A DNA stretch of 64,000 nucleotides. It comes from Pleurodeles waltl (Eukaryota > Chordata > Amphibia > Caudata > Salamandridae). How positions within the stretch are numbered: the stretch's first letter is position 1; each line of letters starts with the position of its first letter. Made by a program: the position numbers and the translations under genes. The stretch spans positions 133,381,106-133,445,105 of the forward strand of contig NC_090447.1 in the NCBI RefSeq assembly GCF_031143425.1, in the 5' to 3' direction. The notes under the pieces were generated by a model, which searched no databases, was not told the origin of the DNA, and saw only the letters and a program-made list of their open reading frames with translations. This document shows positions 1 through 13,463 of the stretch, piece by piece.

Positions 1-299
1 CAGAAGGTTCCATCACATGAATGTGGGAAAAATGTGTGATTTCCAGCAAAGTTGCAGGTTTGCGGGCATTGTGGGTAAGAAAATGGTGCATGGTGTTTGT
101 GAAGCACACCACTCTGGAATCACACAGATGTTTAGTTTTCAGATGTGCCTAGGTTTTGTGGATTTTTATACATGGCAGTGTCCCAAAGTCCAAAAAGTGA
201 AGCCCTCACCATTCCAAGTGGGATAATTTTGAGAGTTAGCCAAGCTCTCATGGCCCAAATGTAAAACCAAAACCCAAAATAATCAAATGTCCTCTTGCT

Positions 300-2310
300 T
301 GTCATGGGATAAAATGTTTTAGTGTGCGGGGGGAGAGCTGAAAGACTATTACCCCCTTCAGTTGGGGTGGGGGCATAACCAGGCCCATACTGGTTGGTTG
401 CCACCACCCCACGACTTTTTAAAATTTTTTATTCCCTGGAATCTAGTAGACTTTATGCCCCCCGGGGTGTGGATCGGGGTTAATTGCCCCATCTGCCCAC
501 TGGTGGGCAGAACAACTTTGGCCCCATTTATTTGGGGTGGGGTATGGCCATACCCCCACCCTCTTATTTTGAAAAAAAAAATCTTCCCTGGTTTCTGGTG
601 CGCTTTCTGCCTCTCTTGGGGGCAGATGGGCTTTCCAAAAATAGGCCAATCTGCCCTCAACAGTAAGGTGCCCCCATGGGGAGCGACCCTTGCCCAAGGG
701 GCTGCCCCCCTGAATTAAACACACACATACACACACACCAATCCCTGGGGCCTAAGTGGTTTCTGCCCCCCTGGGGCAGATCGGCCTATTAGAAATAGGC
801 TGATCTGCCCCCAAGGGGAGCAGAAATGGCCTAAAATACATTTGCATCCCAGGGGAGTGACCCTTGCCTAAGGGGACACTCCCTTGCGTGGAATTGGTGC
901 AAAATAAATCCTGGTACTCAGTGGTTAATAAACATAGGCCGATCTGCGCCCAAGGGGGTCAGAAATGGCCTAAAATAAATTTGTCCCCCAGGGGAACGAC
1001 CCTTGCATAAGGGGTCGCTCCCCCTGCGTGAAATTGATGCAAAAAAATAAAAATTCCTGGTGCCTAGTGGTTTCTGCCACCCTTGGGAGCAGATTGGCCT
1101 AACAAAAATAGGCCGATCTGCCCCCAAGGGGGGCAGAAATGGCCTAAAATAAATTTGTCCCCCAGGGGAACGACCCTTGCCTAATGGGTCGCTCCCCCTG
1201 CGTGAAATTGATGCAAAAAAATAAAAATCCCTGGTGCCTAGTGATTTCTGCCCCCCTTGGGAGCAGATTGGCCTTACAAAAATAGGCCAATCTGCCCCCA
1301 AGGGGGGCAGAAATGGCCTAAATACAATTTGCCCACCATGGGAGCGACCCTTGCCTAAGGGGTCGTTCCCCATATATAAAAAACAAAAGTAAACATAAAA
1401 AAAAAATCCCTGGTATGTAGGGTTAATTATAATAGGCTGATCTGCCCTCGGGGGGCAGAAAGGGCTTAAAAATAATTTGGTTTCCTGGGAATCGGCCCTT
1501 GCCCAAGGGACCACTCCCCTCATGTCAATAACAAAAACAAAAACAAAAATCCCTGGTTTCTAGTGGTTCCTGCCCCCACGGAGGCAGATTGGCCTAATTA
1601 TATTGCCTAAGAGGTCTCTCCCCACATATCAAAAATAAACAAAAAATAAATTATTCCTGGTGTCTAGAGGGTTTCTGCCCCAACGGCCTATACATAATTT
1701 AGCTCCCCTCATGTCAAAAACAAACAAAAAAAATCCCTAGTGTCTAGTGGTTTCGGGGCAGAAATGGCCTTGAATTAATTTTGCCCCCGGGGAGCTCACC
1801 ACATATAAAAAATAAACATAAACAAAACAAATTATCCCTGGTGTCTAGGGGGTTTCTGCTCCCCTCGGAGCAGAAATGGCCTAAAAATAATTTGGCCCCC
1901 TTGGGAGCGGTCCTTGCCCAAGGGGCCTCTCCCCTCATGTCAAATACAGGAAAATAAAATTCCCTAGTGTCTAGTGGTTTCTGCCCCCACGCCCCCAGAG
2001 GCAGATCGGCCAAATATAATTAGGCCGATCTGCCCCCAAGGGGGAAAGAAATGGCCTAAAATTAATTTTGTCCCCCGGGGAGGGACCCTTGCCTAAGGGG
2101 TTGCTCCCCACTTATAAAAAACACAATAAACAAACAAAAAAAAAGTATCCCTGGTGTCTAGGAGGTTTCTGCCCCCAGGGGGCCCAGAAATGGGCTAAGA
2201 TAATTTGCCCCCCTGGGGGAGTGGCCCTTGTCCAAGGGGCCACTCCCCTCATGTCAAAATCACAAACAAAACCTCCCTGGTGTCTAGTGGGCATTTCTGC
2301 TGCCAAATCG
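300..2310. repeat. Diverged tandem array, about 14 units of 80-180 bp
   Basis: A block of the form 'tccctggtgtctagtggtt' followed by 'tctgccccc' recurs near 429, 588, 743, 908, 1052, 1228, 1408, 1549, 1655, 1734, 1836, 1963, 2147 and 2275. Each unit also has a 'cagaaatggcctaaaat' block and a 'gacccttgcctaaggggtc' near-palindrome. Units differ in length and sequence, so the array is old. The 201-residue minus-strand frame at 918-1523 exists only because several units share a length divisible by three. Confidence 0.75.
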
Positions 2311-2529
2311 CATCGCGGTTGGACAGCATAAATGCTGAGAAAGACATCAAAGGAGGGGCAGGCCGCTGATGAGGTCAGCGCGCCATTGCGTGCTGACGTC
2401 ATCAGATGCCACGGGGCAGGGAGGGGTGGGGGTGGAAGGGCAAGCAATTCCCCTTCTATCCCTGCAGTGGGGGTGCTGAGGCAAGGCTCATGAGGGGAGC
2501 ACCAGCACTCCCCCTATGAGCCAGTACCA

Positions 2530-2594
2530 GGATGTAACGGTTACATCCTTATCACCTCAGCGCCGCAGCCAAGGACATAACTGTTACATCCTTG
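2530..2594. repeat. Pair of short palindromes
   Basis: 2530-2548 is a perfect 9+1+9 inverted repeat (GGATGTAAC G GTTACATCC). 2571-2594 is a near-identical imperfect version. They sit at the end of the array-bearing repeat and may mark its 3' part; function unknown. Confidence 0.6.
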
Positions 2595-2600
2595 TCTGCC

Positions 2601-3122
2601 AAGGAGTTAATAATGGAATGAGCTTGCTGATTTATTCCTTTTTTCAATGTTGAATTGGTTAATGCTCTACCAATTTACTTTGGTCAAAAACAGACAGGTA
2701 AAGCCACCACTTTGTAGATTGTCATAAATATGTGCCAATGTTTAGGTATAAATACCGGTGCAGAGAACTAGAAAACATCTGTAAAAATTAAGTACTGTTG
2801 TCAGAAGCCTGCTGGAAATACAATCCATCATCTCCTTTCATTATACTGCCCTGTTAATGAGGTGGCATAAGGAGGCCTTTTGAATGCACACTTCTACCTG
2901 CTCTGCCTTCCTGAGCATAAGTTAGGAACTGCAGAAGATATCTTAAAGGTAATGTATTGCTTCCTGTTTTAAGTCAATGTTCAACAACTTTTGGTAAGGA
3001 TTACTCTGTAGAAAAACAAATAATTCTCTCACAGGACACAAGCATCTCTGAGAACTCCCATCACTTCATGAGCACTATAAATGAGGGTACTGATAATTCA
3101 CTTCCACCTTGGTGATAGACAT
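2601..3122. other. Unassigned sequence
   Basis: About 520 bp of ordinary A/T-rich sequence with no open frame, repeat or RNA gene that I can support. It ends at the TTA flanking Harbinger element E1. Confidence 0.6.
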
Positions 3123-3442
3123 TTAGGGCCTCATTATGAGTTTGGCAGTCTGACGGTAAGACCGCACGGTGGTGGCCGACAAAAGACCGCCTTATTGGCC
3201 GTCATACAGACCACCGCACTACGTGTTACACAGGCAGGACCGCCAAAAACCTGCCAAAATGCTGACACCACCAGGACTCTGGAGTGTGGGAATGAGGCGG
3301 TTCCACCACTGGCACCTCCAGCCTGACAAAAATCCTCCAAACCAATTGAGACCCACAAATCGCAATAGAGGTTCTCCCTTGGTGGAAAACCAATGGATGC
3401 TCGAACCGCGGGGGTCGGAGGTCTACACAGTAATACTCTACA

Positions 3443-3463
3443 CCACACTGGATAGTTTGAATT
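3443..3463 (+). promoter_or_regulatory. Conserved subterminal motif, E1 copy
   Basis: Reads CCACACTGGATAGTTTGAAT, a degenerate match to CCACATTGGACAATTTGAAA in the other elements, and starts 317 bp inside the element end. It contains a degenerate ATTGG (inverted CCAAT-like) core. It lies upstream of Myb-A exon 1, so it could be a promoter element or a binding site for an element-encoded protein; this is inference. Confidence 0.45.
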
Positions 3464-3775
3464 TCACACAGCTGACTCACATCCACACACCCAACACACC
3501 TACAACCTGCATTATAAAACACACCCCGTCACACCCCACAATCCTTTGCATCAAAAACGCCATAGACACCTAGACAGAGGCCAAACACAGAAGTTAGGGT
3601 GCACAGAATAGGTGCCCCTCACCACTCCAAATAATACTCATCCCACACCTGCACATCATACATATCACACAATATTTTCTCCACTCATCAGACACCACCC
3701 GTCACCCACTCACAACACAGCACCTACACCTCATCACACTTTTTTTCACCTTTTCATGTCGACCACCACTACCAT

Positions 3776-6063
3776 ATCCCTACAAAAGATCCCCACTTCA
3801 CAGACGATAAGTTGAGAGTCATGGTGGATGAAATCATCAGAGTAGAGCCACACCTTTTTAGAGCCCAAGTCCAACAAACCTCTTTTGCCAGGACAATGGA
3901 GATGTGGCAAAACATAGTCGACAGGGTGAATGCTGTACGCAGCTATCCACACACCAGGTAGGACATTAGGAAGAGGTGAAACAGCCTCAGGGAAGGTATG
4001 TTCCATGGCCGCCAAGCACCAGCTGGCCGTACACAAGACTGGCAATGGGCCCCTACCTCCTCCCCCAACATTCACATCATGGGAGAAGAAGGTCTTGGAC
4101 ATCCTGCATCCTGAGGGATTGACAGGAATACCCGGGGGAGTGGAGTCAGGTAAGTCACAACACTAGAAATTACACCCTAAAATTCTGTCTTGCATGCGCA
4201 CTGATCACCTCTTGACACCTTAACAGCCAACACACTCACCACCCCTATGTCCAACTGTCCAAATACCCCTGTCTGGCATCCCACATGACAACTAAACTCA
4301 CCTAGAGGCACAATGTCTGCGTATGCCATGGGTAGTACAGGGACAGACAGCACTACAGCTCCCAGGAGGCACTGTTCTACCATTAAGAAAATCAGAACAG
4401 TGTGCGATAGGGAAAACAGCCCTGCATGTCAACTACACAATCGACTCTACCCACCTGAATGACCCATAGTTTTACAATCTAGGGCAATGACAGCAATGCT
4501 GTGGGCATCTGCCAATACAATAACAACAACACACAGCCACTGCTGTGTCCTCTGCTACAATGGCCCTTTTAACTCCTATCACCTATTGATAGATAGGAAC
4601 CTGGGGGCAACAATCATATCTGCAGTGTGCTGTACCAGGCGTACACCTGATATTTAAGGTCAGATAGAACAATTATTCCTAAGCTGAAGGACAGGTCAGT
4701 GTCCACTTTATATTCTGTAGCTGTCTGGTGACTCAATACCAAACTATTGTTAACTGGGAGGTACCATGAACAATGTCAAGCTACACAGCTGCCAAGACAT
4801 GTGTCTATCTACAGGCCTCCAACTGCCATGCTAATATCCTGTAGCAAGGTGTATGACATAGGAAGTCCCTGTATCCCATATAGCTGTTCCCCAGATTTGA
4901 GAACAGGTGTCACTGTCATATCAGGGGATCCAGTAAAGCCTTCCTGTACATGACTTAAAGCATATCCACCTGTCAAAGTTTGATACTACATGTTGCATAA
5001 CAGTCTGTAACTCTCACTTCTCCAACAGGTCACATACCGATTGTGAGCATGGAGAGGGCACCTGAGACAGCCACTTCACCCCTGAATGAAGCCCTCAGTG
5101 AGGACAACACTCCTGGATGTGAGGATAATGAGGACGACTTTGGCACATCTGGGATACTTTGTCAGTCTACACCTGTTAGCCTCACCCTGCCCACAACTAC
5201 TCCTCCCAGCCCTGTTGCTTCGACGTCCCAGGCAACCATTCACTCCACACCTGTGTCCCAAGGACAGTTCATACCGCCACGTGCCCCCCAGTACAGGTAC
5301 CAGAGTCACCACTAGAGAACCCAAATAATGAATACCTGGCACTAGTGGGAGTGGTCAAACTGTGCCAAGGGCATAGCCACATAGGGTTAGGATGCATGGA
5401 AGGGATGGTGTGGGCCAGGGGATTGAGGCTGCAAGGGAAACAACTGGCCAGGACACCATCTCCCAAGTCTTGTGTGCCTACCAACAGGCCCAAGGTATGA
5501 TGGGCCAGGTACTTGCCATGATGAGGGAGATCAAGCAGCTGCAGAGGGACAACCACCAGGAAGTAATGCAAATATGAGAGGCCCACAATGCCAACATAGC
5601 CTCCCTAACAGGGGTGCTGAGAGACATTAATACCATCCTGAGTAGATTATGTCCACCAGAGCAGATCCCTTCCATTGGCCATTTTACATCAGGCTCCTCT
5701 ACATCTGTGGCAGACAGTGGATTGGAGGCTGCGCAATTGAAAGACACGCCTCAGACCTCCCTGTCTCTGTAGCTGAAGAATCCTCCCGCAAACATGGACG
5801 TCCACCTAAATATCCAGGAGACCTAGACCACTCCCAGGAAGTGAACCTCTACATATTGGTTCCCCTTGTGTGTGACAGGCATATCCTGTTGACTGTTTTA
5901 CCACCACTTTCCATTTGCCAAAGGCACAAGGACACTGAACTTCAGACTCCAAATGTTGTAGCAGTTACCCTGATGATTACATCCACCATGACTCATCCCT
6001 TCACTGTTTGCACTATCTGATTTTATTAAATTCATTTCACCTACCTGTGCACTTGTAAATAAA
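3776..6063 (+). pseudogene. Myb/SANT-like protein A (Myb-A), E1 remnant
   Basis: Exon 1 (about 3776-4149) is homologous to the Myb_DNA-bind_5-type domain of E2 Myb-A: the register of acidic and hydrophobic residues, the 'VEPHLFRAQV' stretch and the W-x-x-IV-DRVNAV helix are recognisable. The start codon is lost, and at least two in-frame stops (near 3957 and 3978) break the domain. A consensus donor lies at 4150 and an acceptor before 5029. Exon 2 carries the Ser/Thr/Pro-rich tail and a Gln/Lys-rich helix near 5490-5576, as in E2. An AATAAA at 6058-6063 matches the poly(A) signal position of the other copies. Non-functional. Confidence 0.7.
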
Positions 6064-7247
6064 CACAACTAAACCGAATATCTTGGTTGAGAGTCATATC
6101 TTTGCTATATTAAATAGTAAACTGTGAAAAATGTTGCATACACATGATATTCAGATATGTTCCCATTCTCTAAAGTCCCATCTCACATGTACTGTTGAAT
6201 CTGGGTCTGATACATGTACAATTGCACAAATGGACACACTCCCTTTCACATTTAATGCACTTTCCTGTACATAGGTTGATAACATGGCAAATATCCCACA
6301 GGGCAATATAGACACTCAATTTATTGCTTCTACATAAGTGTGAATAACAAGAACCCCACAGACTACTGACGTTAGGGACATGTCAGTGTTTGGCTACCCG
6401 AATAGACAAACAGATTGGTTCAATGTTTTATCAGCTAAAGACTTCCCACATTCCCATACTATACCTCCCAAATGACCATACCCCATATTACTGACAGAGG
6501 TCAGTACAACTGACCCCAGTCATGGAACCTTCCACTTACCATGGTCAGGTATCTGTGGGCATACTACTCACCAATGTCAGTCTTGACACACATGCACAGT
6601 GGTCTCCTATGAGGAAACACAGTGACAGCTACAGATGACTTAAATACTATCATTATCAAACCAATGAGAAAGGTAAGGTGATGGACTACACAGGATGATA
6701 TGTTTCAGAGACACACGGCCACACATATGACACCATTGGATCCAGACAACATGGCACACAGGTCTTTTGTGTGGAAAAGTACACTACCAGCCCACTGTCC
6801 TGACAGTCTGGGAATGGAACTCAGACACCACCACTATGATGCCATACAGTACCTGGATCTATGCATGTTCACATCACATGTCAGACCTGCAAATTCCACC
6901 AGCCTGTGACAGAATTCTGAATAGACCACATGAGGATGACCTTGTGAAGAAATCTGCAAAGTAAAAATTTAATTCAAAAGGTATAGGCAGGTAATGGTAA
7001 TGAAGAGCCATAAAGATCTGTTCTAAATACAATTTTCACACTTACTGTGCAGTGTCACAAACATTAACAAATGAGATCATCAGGTTAGTCACAACTCCAT
7101 GTATAACTTTGTATGCACAGCTGAGCTATGTACTGCTAAGCAACTAATGAGCTGTCTGATGCTCCTACTAAGACCTTTCACAAACATCTCTAAGCCCCCC
7201 AAATGCCCACTGAGTGAAGTAACATACATAGCAACACATAGCTATAG
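6064..7247. other. E1 spacer between two convergent genes
   Basis: About 1.2 kb between the Myb-A poly(A) signal and the end of the minus-strand transposase. Only short shadow frames; no repeat or RNA gene recognised. Confidence 0.5.
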
Positions 7248-9094
7248 TCAGCTGAAGTACTGCTGTATGAGATCTGCATTGCTGTCTCCACCTTCATCCT
7301 CATCACCATCACCCTCACGTGGCAATTCTGCATTCAAAACCCTCTGAAACTGCTGGCTCCTCCTCATCTGGTATATGGGCTCTGACGTCTCAGGGTGAGG
7401 TTGTAGAGCATGCAGCAGACAACAATGATTTGCCAGACTTTGGTGGGTAAGTAGAAGAGGGGTCCACCTGACCTTTAGGAGACCTAATGTTCGCTCCACT
7501 ACATGCATTGTCCTTCCGTGGACCTCACTGAAGCAAACTTCCCCTGACGTTGTTGGGTACCTCACTGATGTCAACAACTAGGGACAGTTGGTGTAGCCAG
7601 AATCCCCTGTAATTTATACGTGTACAGACATTAATATAGGACATCCTTACATTTGGCAGCAGACATTAGATACTGACACTTATCATCTATACGACTTACC
7701 AACCAGCCAGGCCCTTTCTGTGCACTGTTGTGTCATCATCTGTGGAATATTGCTATTCCGCATGATGAAGGTACCACAGACTAAACCCAGGTACTTTGCA
7801 CATACTTGGGAAATGCAGGGGTCCACCAAAACGACTACTTAGACATTTATGGAGTGGAAGTTCCTCCTATTTCGATACATCTGTTCATTGCCAATTGTGG
7901 GAACGAAGGCTACATGAGTTCCATCAATGACTCCCACCACATGTGGGATGTGTGCCAAAGCATAAAAATCCACCTTCAAGTGTGCCAAATCCTTATGTTG
8001 TGGAAATCTGATGTAGCTGTCAAGGTTTTTTTTTTTAATAATGCAGAGAGTACATCCTTCAAGACCAGACTGAACATAGTCTTGGACATGCCTACAGTTA
8101 GGGCCACGGTATTTTGAAAGGACCCTGTGGCTAGGAAATGCAGCACTGACATGACTTGTACAATGGATGGTATGCTATTTGGATGACGAATGGCAGGCAT
8201 CACATCTGGCTCCAACTGACGACACAGATTCATGAATGTCTGCCTTTCCAGGCGGTGATCTGGATGACATGTTGATCCTCCATGGTCTGCAGGTCTGCTA
8301 GTGAACAGTACACTGGAGGTTGTCTGACCCTTCTTATTCCAGGGTAACTAGATGAAGGAATACAAGAAGGTATGTCGATCAGTCATTGTGTCCATTGTAA
8401 GTGTGAATGCACACATGTCACACATGATGCATGGACATGCCATATGATATAGTTAAACATGGTACAAAGGACATACCAAGTTAAATGAAGGCCTACTGCT
8501 TCAATTTCATCCCCTTTCCTCGATTATGACTTGTACATGGTTACGCATGAAAGTCTCAGTGATAATGACATTAATTTCATGTTTCACACATGATAGACAC
8601 TAATACCATCGATCCAATTTCCATGAGGGTGCAGCACATGCCACTAATGATACATTACTCATGTGTCATGTATATCATGACATTTACATTAAATTGGATT
8701 TTAAATACATGGTTGCTCAAAGCCAGCACTGAAAACTATGGCACAGATACTTTTTTCACCTCATGACAACTCATTATAAGGACTTTTTTCATCACCTAAG
8801 AACCTTAAAATGGCAGCTGCCTGCCCTTCTATACTAGACATTAGGAAATTACATTCATCCACTGGTTGAAGTCGTCATGGTGGTAGGAGGATATTACCGT
8901 GGCCGATATTGCCATTGGAACACATTGCTGCCTGTAGAGGTCTTGGGCCAATGGCAATGTGCTCTGGTGGTGACAGTGTCTTATGTGGCAGAGCTGACTG
9001 CCATTTGATACTTCATCTCTCACTTGACTCCTGATACTGCTGCCAGCAAGACCTCCACTAATTGAGCTTCTGTGTACTGCTTCTAGGAGCAATC

Positions 9095-12000
9095 ATGCCA
9101 CATCCTGCAGATGATAGGGCCCCTGCCTCCTCACCCGAGAAGCTGGAGAAGCTGGTGGAGGAAGTTCTACCCCTGTATGTACAGCCCTATGGTACAGCAC
9201 AGGAGCAGGTAAGTGTACCAAGGTCACAAATATTTCCTTAGCCCAATTATACTTTGTAAAACTAAGCTAAGGAAGATGTGCAACATTTCTGAATGTGTGC
9301 TTAACATCTGTAGGGTGCCAAAGTTGTGATAGAGTGGGATGAGTACCTGGTCATGTACTGATATTTGGTGACAGATTGTGATTCCTGAGACATTGTGGTG
9401 CCTCATATAAGTAGACGAAATGCATGTTGGATACCATTGATGTGTTCCAACATTTCTACGGGCATACATATGTTGATATCAGAAGCTAGGAATGTTACAA
9501 CCTTGCTAATGTTCTGTGAGTGGAAAGTGTCCACACAGAATTGTCCTGGGCATACTGTTGCACAAATTACACATTGGTAATGGTAACCTATTCACATGTA
9601 TATCATTGACAGGTATGTATCAACATCATGTATCATTTGAAAGGTTCAGGGAAGAATCAACATTGCAAATAGTTATGTAGACTTGCATTTGCTATCAAGG
9701 ATGTGGCAAATGAGTTCTGGCTGTTTGGGAGCTTAATTTTGGCACTGATACCAATGTGGTGCTGGTGTAGTAGTTCACTTATACATGTGAGTAGTGATGT
9801 AACTGTATCTGGGCTTGGGACTTGCATCATGGTAGGTGTACCTGTCATGTTAGCAACACATGTGCTTTGGCCCACAGAATCCCCCACAGACAGCTGTAAG
9901 GCTTGGCATGTCTGATGTACCCACTCAGTCAGTGGACCAAAGATGGACTAATTGCATGATGAGGTAGGTGTGATTGTCATCTTGCAGCACAGTTTAGTGG
10001 CCATATTACTGGTGCATTCTGCTTGACATCTTGTGGTTGTGTGTGAGACATAGGTCAGAGCCAACTTGCCCGTTACTTGACAGGCGATGTTAGTTGTCTG
10101 AAGACACGTGACCTAGATGACTTGGTTCATATTGTTTTTCAATCCTTGATACATCATTATTGGTACATGTGTGTGACGTGTGTGACATGTGTTCTGACTC
10201 CTTTACCTTAACTTGCAATGTATAGCAATTTGAGGTCTTACAGGTTTGCATCTGTTCATTGTGTATGGTTATAAGTAAGTGAAATGAAGTAGGTTTGGCT
10301 TATCTACACCACACTTGCTTGCCTGTACTTTTCGACAGGTGTCATTGCCTGGTACATGACATCAGGTTAAAATATTTGTATGTGTAGAGTATGTGTTTAT
10401 GATCAGTGCAATTTAACTTTTTTAAACTATTTTTTCATTGGTGATTGACAAAGTTATTGTGGATAGGGAACCTGAATAATGTGGCAAAGTCCCCTTCTAA
10501 TGGTATATTTAGTGTGAGTGGACTTCTCCATTTATGGTATTATAGGTTTCAGTTCAGTAGCTTAGCTGGTGTTTGACAATGTTCATATAGAGGGAAATAC
10601 ATCAAATTTTGTAGTGACGTGATGTTGGCACTTTATTGGCACAATCTGGGGGTAATGTTGACCAGGATGAAATGTGACTTATGTGTATTGTATGATGGAA
10701 GTGTTCTCTTGTGACCATACCTGACTTTCTGTTTTTCAGCATCAGCACCAGCAGGCAAAGGAGACGGGGCACAGCTGAGTGGGGAAGCTTCTGGCCACAG
10801 TACCTCCTGTCACGAGAACACTGACAGCAAGGGACCCAGTGGCCTGGAGGGCGAGGGGAGTGCCACGGGAGAGACCGGATCCAGTGCCTCTTCTTTGGAA
10901 TCCTCCTCCAGTGGCTGCTCCCTAGTGGTAGTGGACCCATCGGAGACAACCTCATTGCCATCTCTGTCCGCTATCCCCCATTCTATCACTGCCCTCCATG
11001 TAGGTCCCCATTCAGTTGGCCGTGTCCGCCCATCCAAGAGGGTAGGCGTCTTCTTCACCGGAGGTACTTCTGTCCCAGCCCCTGTTAGCCCTGCTCCCCT
11101 CAGTGAGGAGGCTGTTGACCTTCTAAGGTCAGTCTCTGTGGGTCAGTCGACCACCGTGAATGCCATCCAGGGACTGGCAACTCAAATACAACAGAGCAGT
11201 GTGTTCCTGGAGGGCATTCACTGTGCACTGGCAGGCCTATAGAGATCATTTCAGGCTCTGGCCTACACACTGGCGGAAGACAGTCACTCTTTGTCTACCG
11301 TCCCCCATCCATCTTCCTATTCCCAGTCCAAATCCTCCCTTCCCAGACCCAGCCAAAGCCCACAAACAGTCTTGCATCCACCTCAACATCCAAGGGTAGC
11401 ACAGACAAAATAAGCACCACAAGACACACCAATTTCACACACACAGACAACATCCACCTGCAGATACAGCAACAGTCACAACCTGCCCTGACACTTTCAA
11501 CACCACTAGCATCACAGACATAACACCACACCAACTTTCAGTGATCCAGTACCACACCTATCCTACCGAAAAGACATCCCCCCAAGAGACCCTCAGACAT
11601 CCATCCAAGTCACAATGCTCACAGACACCACAACCACTGAAATGCCTACATGCAGCACATCCACCATACCTGCATCTTTCACACCAACAGACAGCCACCC
11701 ACCCACCTCGGAATCCCCAGCACCTCCACCCCCTCAGCCTAAGAAACATAAACATCCACACTCACCCACCCAACAGACACCCACCACTCACAAGCACACC
11801 TCCCTCAAACAAACACCAAAAACATCCACACTGACACATCATATAACCACTCCCTCACACTCCACACCCAAACCCCCTTCAGATAACCATCCCTGTGTTT
11901 CAAAGAAAACTTTCCTTTATGAGTTTGACCTTTTCACTACTCCTCCCCATGACACCCCTAAAAGATTTGTTTCCCTCCCCAAGTCCATCCCTTTCACCTC

Positions 12001-12150
12001 CAAGTCCCCTCCCACCCCCTGCCAGTGCCCATGCCCCTCCTCCACCAAGAAGGCCACCCCTCCCAAACAGATCCACCCCCTCCCAAGCCCAGGCCTAAAC
12101 ACCCCCTCCCAATCCTAAGCCAAACCACAACCTCCACCACCACCCCCCAA
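9095..12150 (+). pseudogene. Myb/SANT-like protein B (Myb-B), E1 remnant
   Basis: Exon 1 (9095-9208) is 114 bp, the same length as in E2 and E3. It begins with ATG, stays open, encodes APASSPEKLEKLVEEVLPLY and ends at a GTAAGT donor. The middle exon holding the second half of the domain is only faintly recognisable near 9880-9965 (QRWTN block). Exon 3 starts after a TTTTTCAG acceptor at 10740 and encodes a Ser/Gly/Glu-rich stretch. A conserved leucine-rich segment follows (LSEEAVDLLRSVSVGQST, near 11098-11150), then a Thr/Pro-rich low-complexity tail ending near the KKTFLYEFDLF block (about 11905). Stops and frame changes show it is decayed. Confidence 0.65.
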
Positions 12151-13080
12151 TGATCCCTGAGGTGCCTGCCTGCCCCCTTGATGCCCCTACCTGTGGAGGT
12201 GAGATGTCAGTCGGTAGTCAAGTATGCACATCACGTAGTTCCTTTGGTTCTGTTTATGAACAGCTGTGGCGTGGCCTATGGCCGTGCACATTGTTTTTAA
12301 CTAATTTATTCACAGAAAGGTTTCACCAGCCAGTTGTTGGTTTTAACATTACATCTTTGTCCTGCCTTTTCTTTCCTAGGTTTTAGTTGTTCATGGCTGA
12401 CATTGGTTGTGTGGCTGTATTTGTGTGCGTGTGCTGCTTGATGCTTCCGGTATTGTCTGAGTAGTCTGTGAGGCTGTGTGCAGTGCTTTTATCCCCCAGG
12501 GATTGTGTGTGTTTTGTGTGATTGGTGTGTGTATGTAGCAGAATTGTTGTTGTCATGGTGGTGTGTTATGTTTGTGTTGATGTGTGTTTGCTTAGTGCTG
12601 TGTGCCTTTGTGTGTTTGGCCTGTTTGAGTCTGCATGTATTGTGAGTACCCTAATGGGTTCGGTGTACTGTGTGTGTGATGTATATGTCGATAGCTATGT
12701 TGTGTGCTGGTGTAATTGAGTGTGTTTCATCACACATGGTGGTATATTGTGTTGTATATGTGTGGAGTTCCCGCCCAGTGTTGGTTGTGAGTGTTTGACA
12801 TGTGTACATATTGCGGTTGTGGTGTTGTTGTTGTATGTGAATTGGGGGGCTGGCCCAGTGCAGTGTTGCCGTGCATAAGTGTTTGTTCTTGATGCGTGGT
12901 ATGTGTGCGTGCTTGCTGCAGTGTGCGTGCTCTGAATGTGTGGGTGTGTTTGTTGTGGTATGTGTGTCACTGTACTGTTACATGTGAGTATAGCCCTCGC
13001 ATCCCCCTCCCTATGCTATGTTATGTAACACTTGTAATTCATACATTTTACAAATGTAACAGGTGAGTGTGTGTACTTAC
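12151..13080. repeat. TG-rich low-complexity segment of E1
   Basis: Between the Myb-B tail and transposase exon 1, with imperfect TGTG runs from about 12400 to 13000. It occupies the place where E2 has its tandem arrays. No coding frame is supportable. Confidence 0.5.
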
Positions 13081-13463
13081 GGTTATTGTCTTCTGCAGGA
13101 GCAGTAGAATGACGTCTAGTATTGGTTCCATGGCGCCTCTGGAGGAGTATGGCTTCCTGGAGATGTGTGTCTCATTTTATTCTGTTTGTTTCCGCCTGAT
13201 GTTCCATGCTGGTCCGATCGCATTGGTTATGTTGCCGGTATGTAACCTCATAATGAGTCCGGTGGAAGCATTGTCTCTGCCAGGCTGATGGCAGCTCTAA
13301 TCGACTGCGGCAGTCTGACAGCACTGGCATTGCCGATGGTACTTTGGCGGGATCCTGTATGCGTCACCGCCAATGTCATAATTTGCGGTCTTCTCCACCA
13401 ATCTGTTAACAGTCGAACCACCACCTCCAGCATGACAGTCCTCAAACCGCCAAACTGGTAACC

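Larger units (their letters stand above)
1..2600. repeat. Interspersed repeat unit with an internal tandem array
   Basis: No gene is visible. A unique-looking leader (about 1-300) runs into a G/C-run-rich tandem array (about 300-2310) and a tail (2310-2600) carrying two palindromes. The leader-array-tail layout resembles the family X repeats at 41.7-42.5 kb and 54.7-62.6 kb, which also hold diverged short arrays, but the sequence is not the same. Open frames here are array shadows. The right limit is approximate, and the left end probably lies outside the window. Confidence 0.5.
7248..13131 (-). pseudogene. HARBI1-like DDE transposase, E1 remnant, split gene
   Basis: Exon 1 (13081-13131) starts MEP and has a GTAAGTAC donor. 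It matches transposase exon 1 of E2, E4 and E5 but is 51 bp instead of 83. Exon 2 runs from about 8347 and exon 3 ends at 7248, with an 83-bp intron at 7617-7699 at the G-DSGY position. The DDE_Tnp_4 signatures survive: VIDGTH near 7912-7930 (first Asp), GDSGYTN near 7590-7616 (second Asp) and ERTLGLLK near 7490-7505 (Glu). Frameshifts separate these blocks, so the gene is dead. Intron 1 (about 4.7 kb) encloses Myb-B on the other strand. A DDE transposase of this family would cut and paste the element in the nucleus. Confidence 0.75.
3126..13463 (+). mobile_element. PIF/Harbinger element E1, old copy
   Basis: The left end GGGCCTCATTATGAGTTTGG and the reverse complement of the right end (GGTTACCAGTTTGGCGG) share an AGTTTGGC core, and both ends are flanked by TTA (3123-3125 and 13464-13466), matching the TWA target duplication of PIF/Harbinger. 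Inside, in order: Myb-A remnant (+), HARBI1-like transposase exons 2-3 (-), Myb-B remnant (+), transposase exon 1 (-). The order is the same as in E2. Frameshifts, stops and strong divergence make this the oldest copy. The right terminus is less certain than the left. Confidence 0.75.

Noticed and set aside
918..1523. Minus-strand frame of 201 residues
   Set aside because: Purely a product of similar tandem units; interrupted when units change length.
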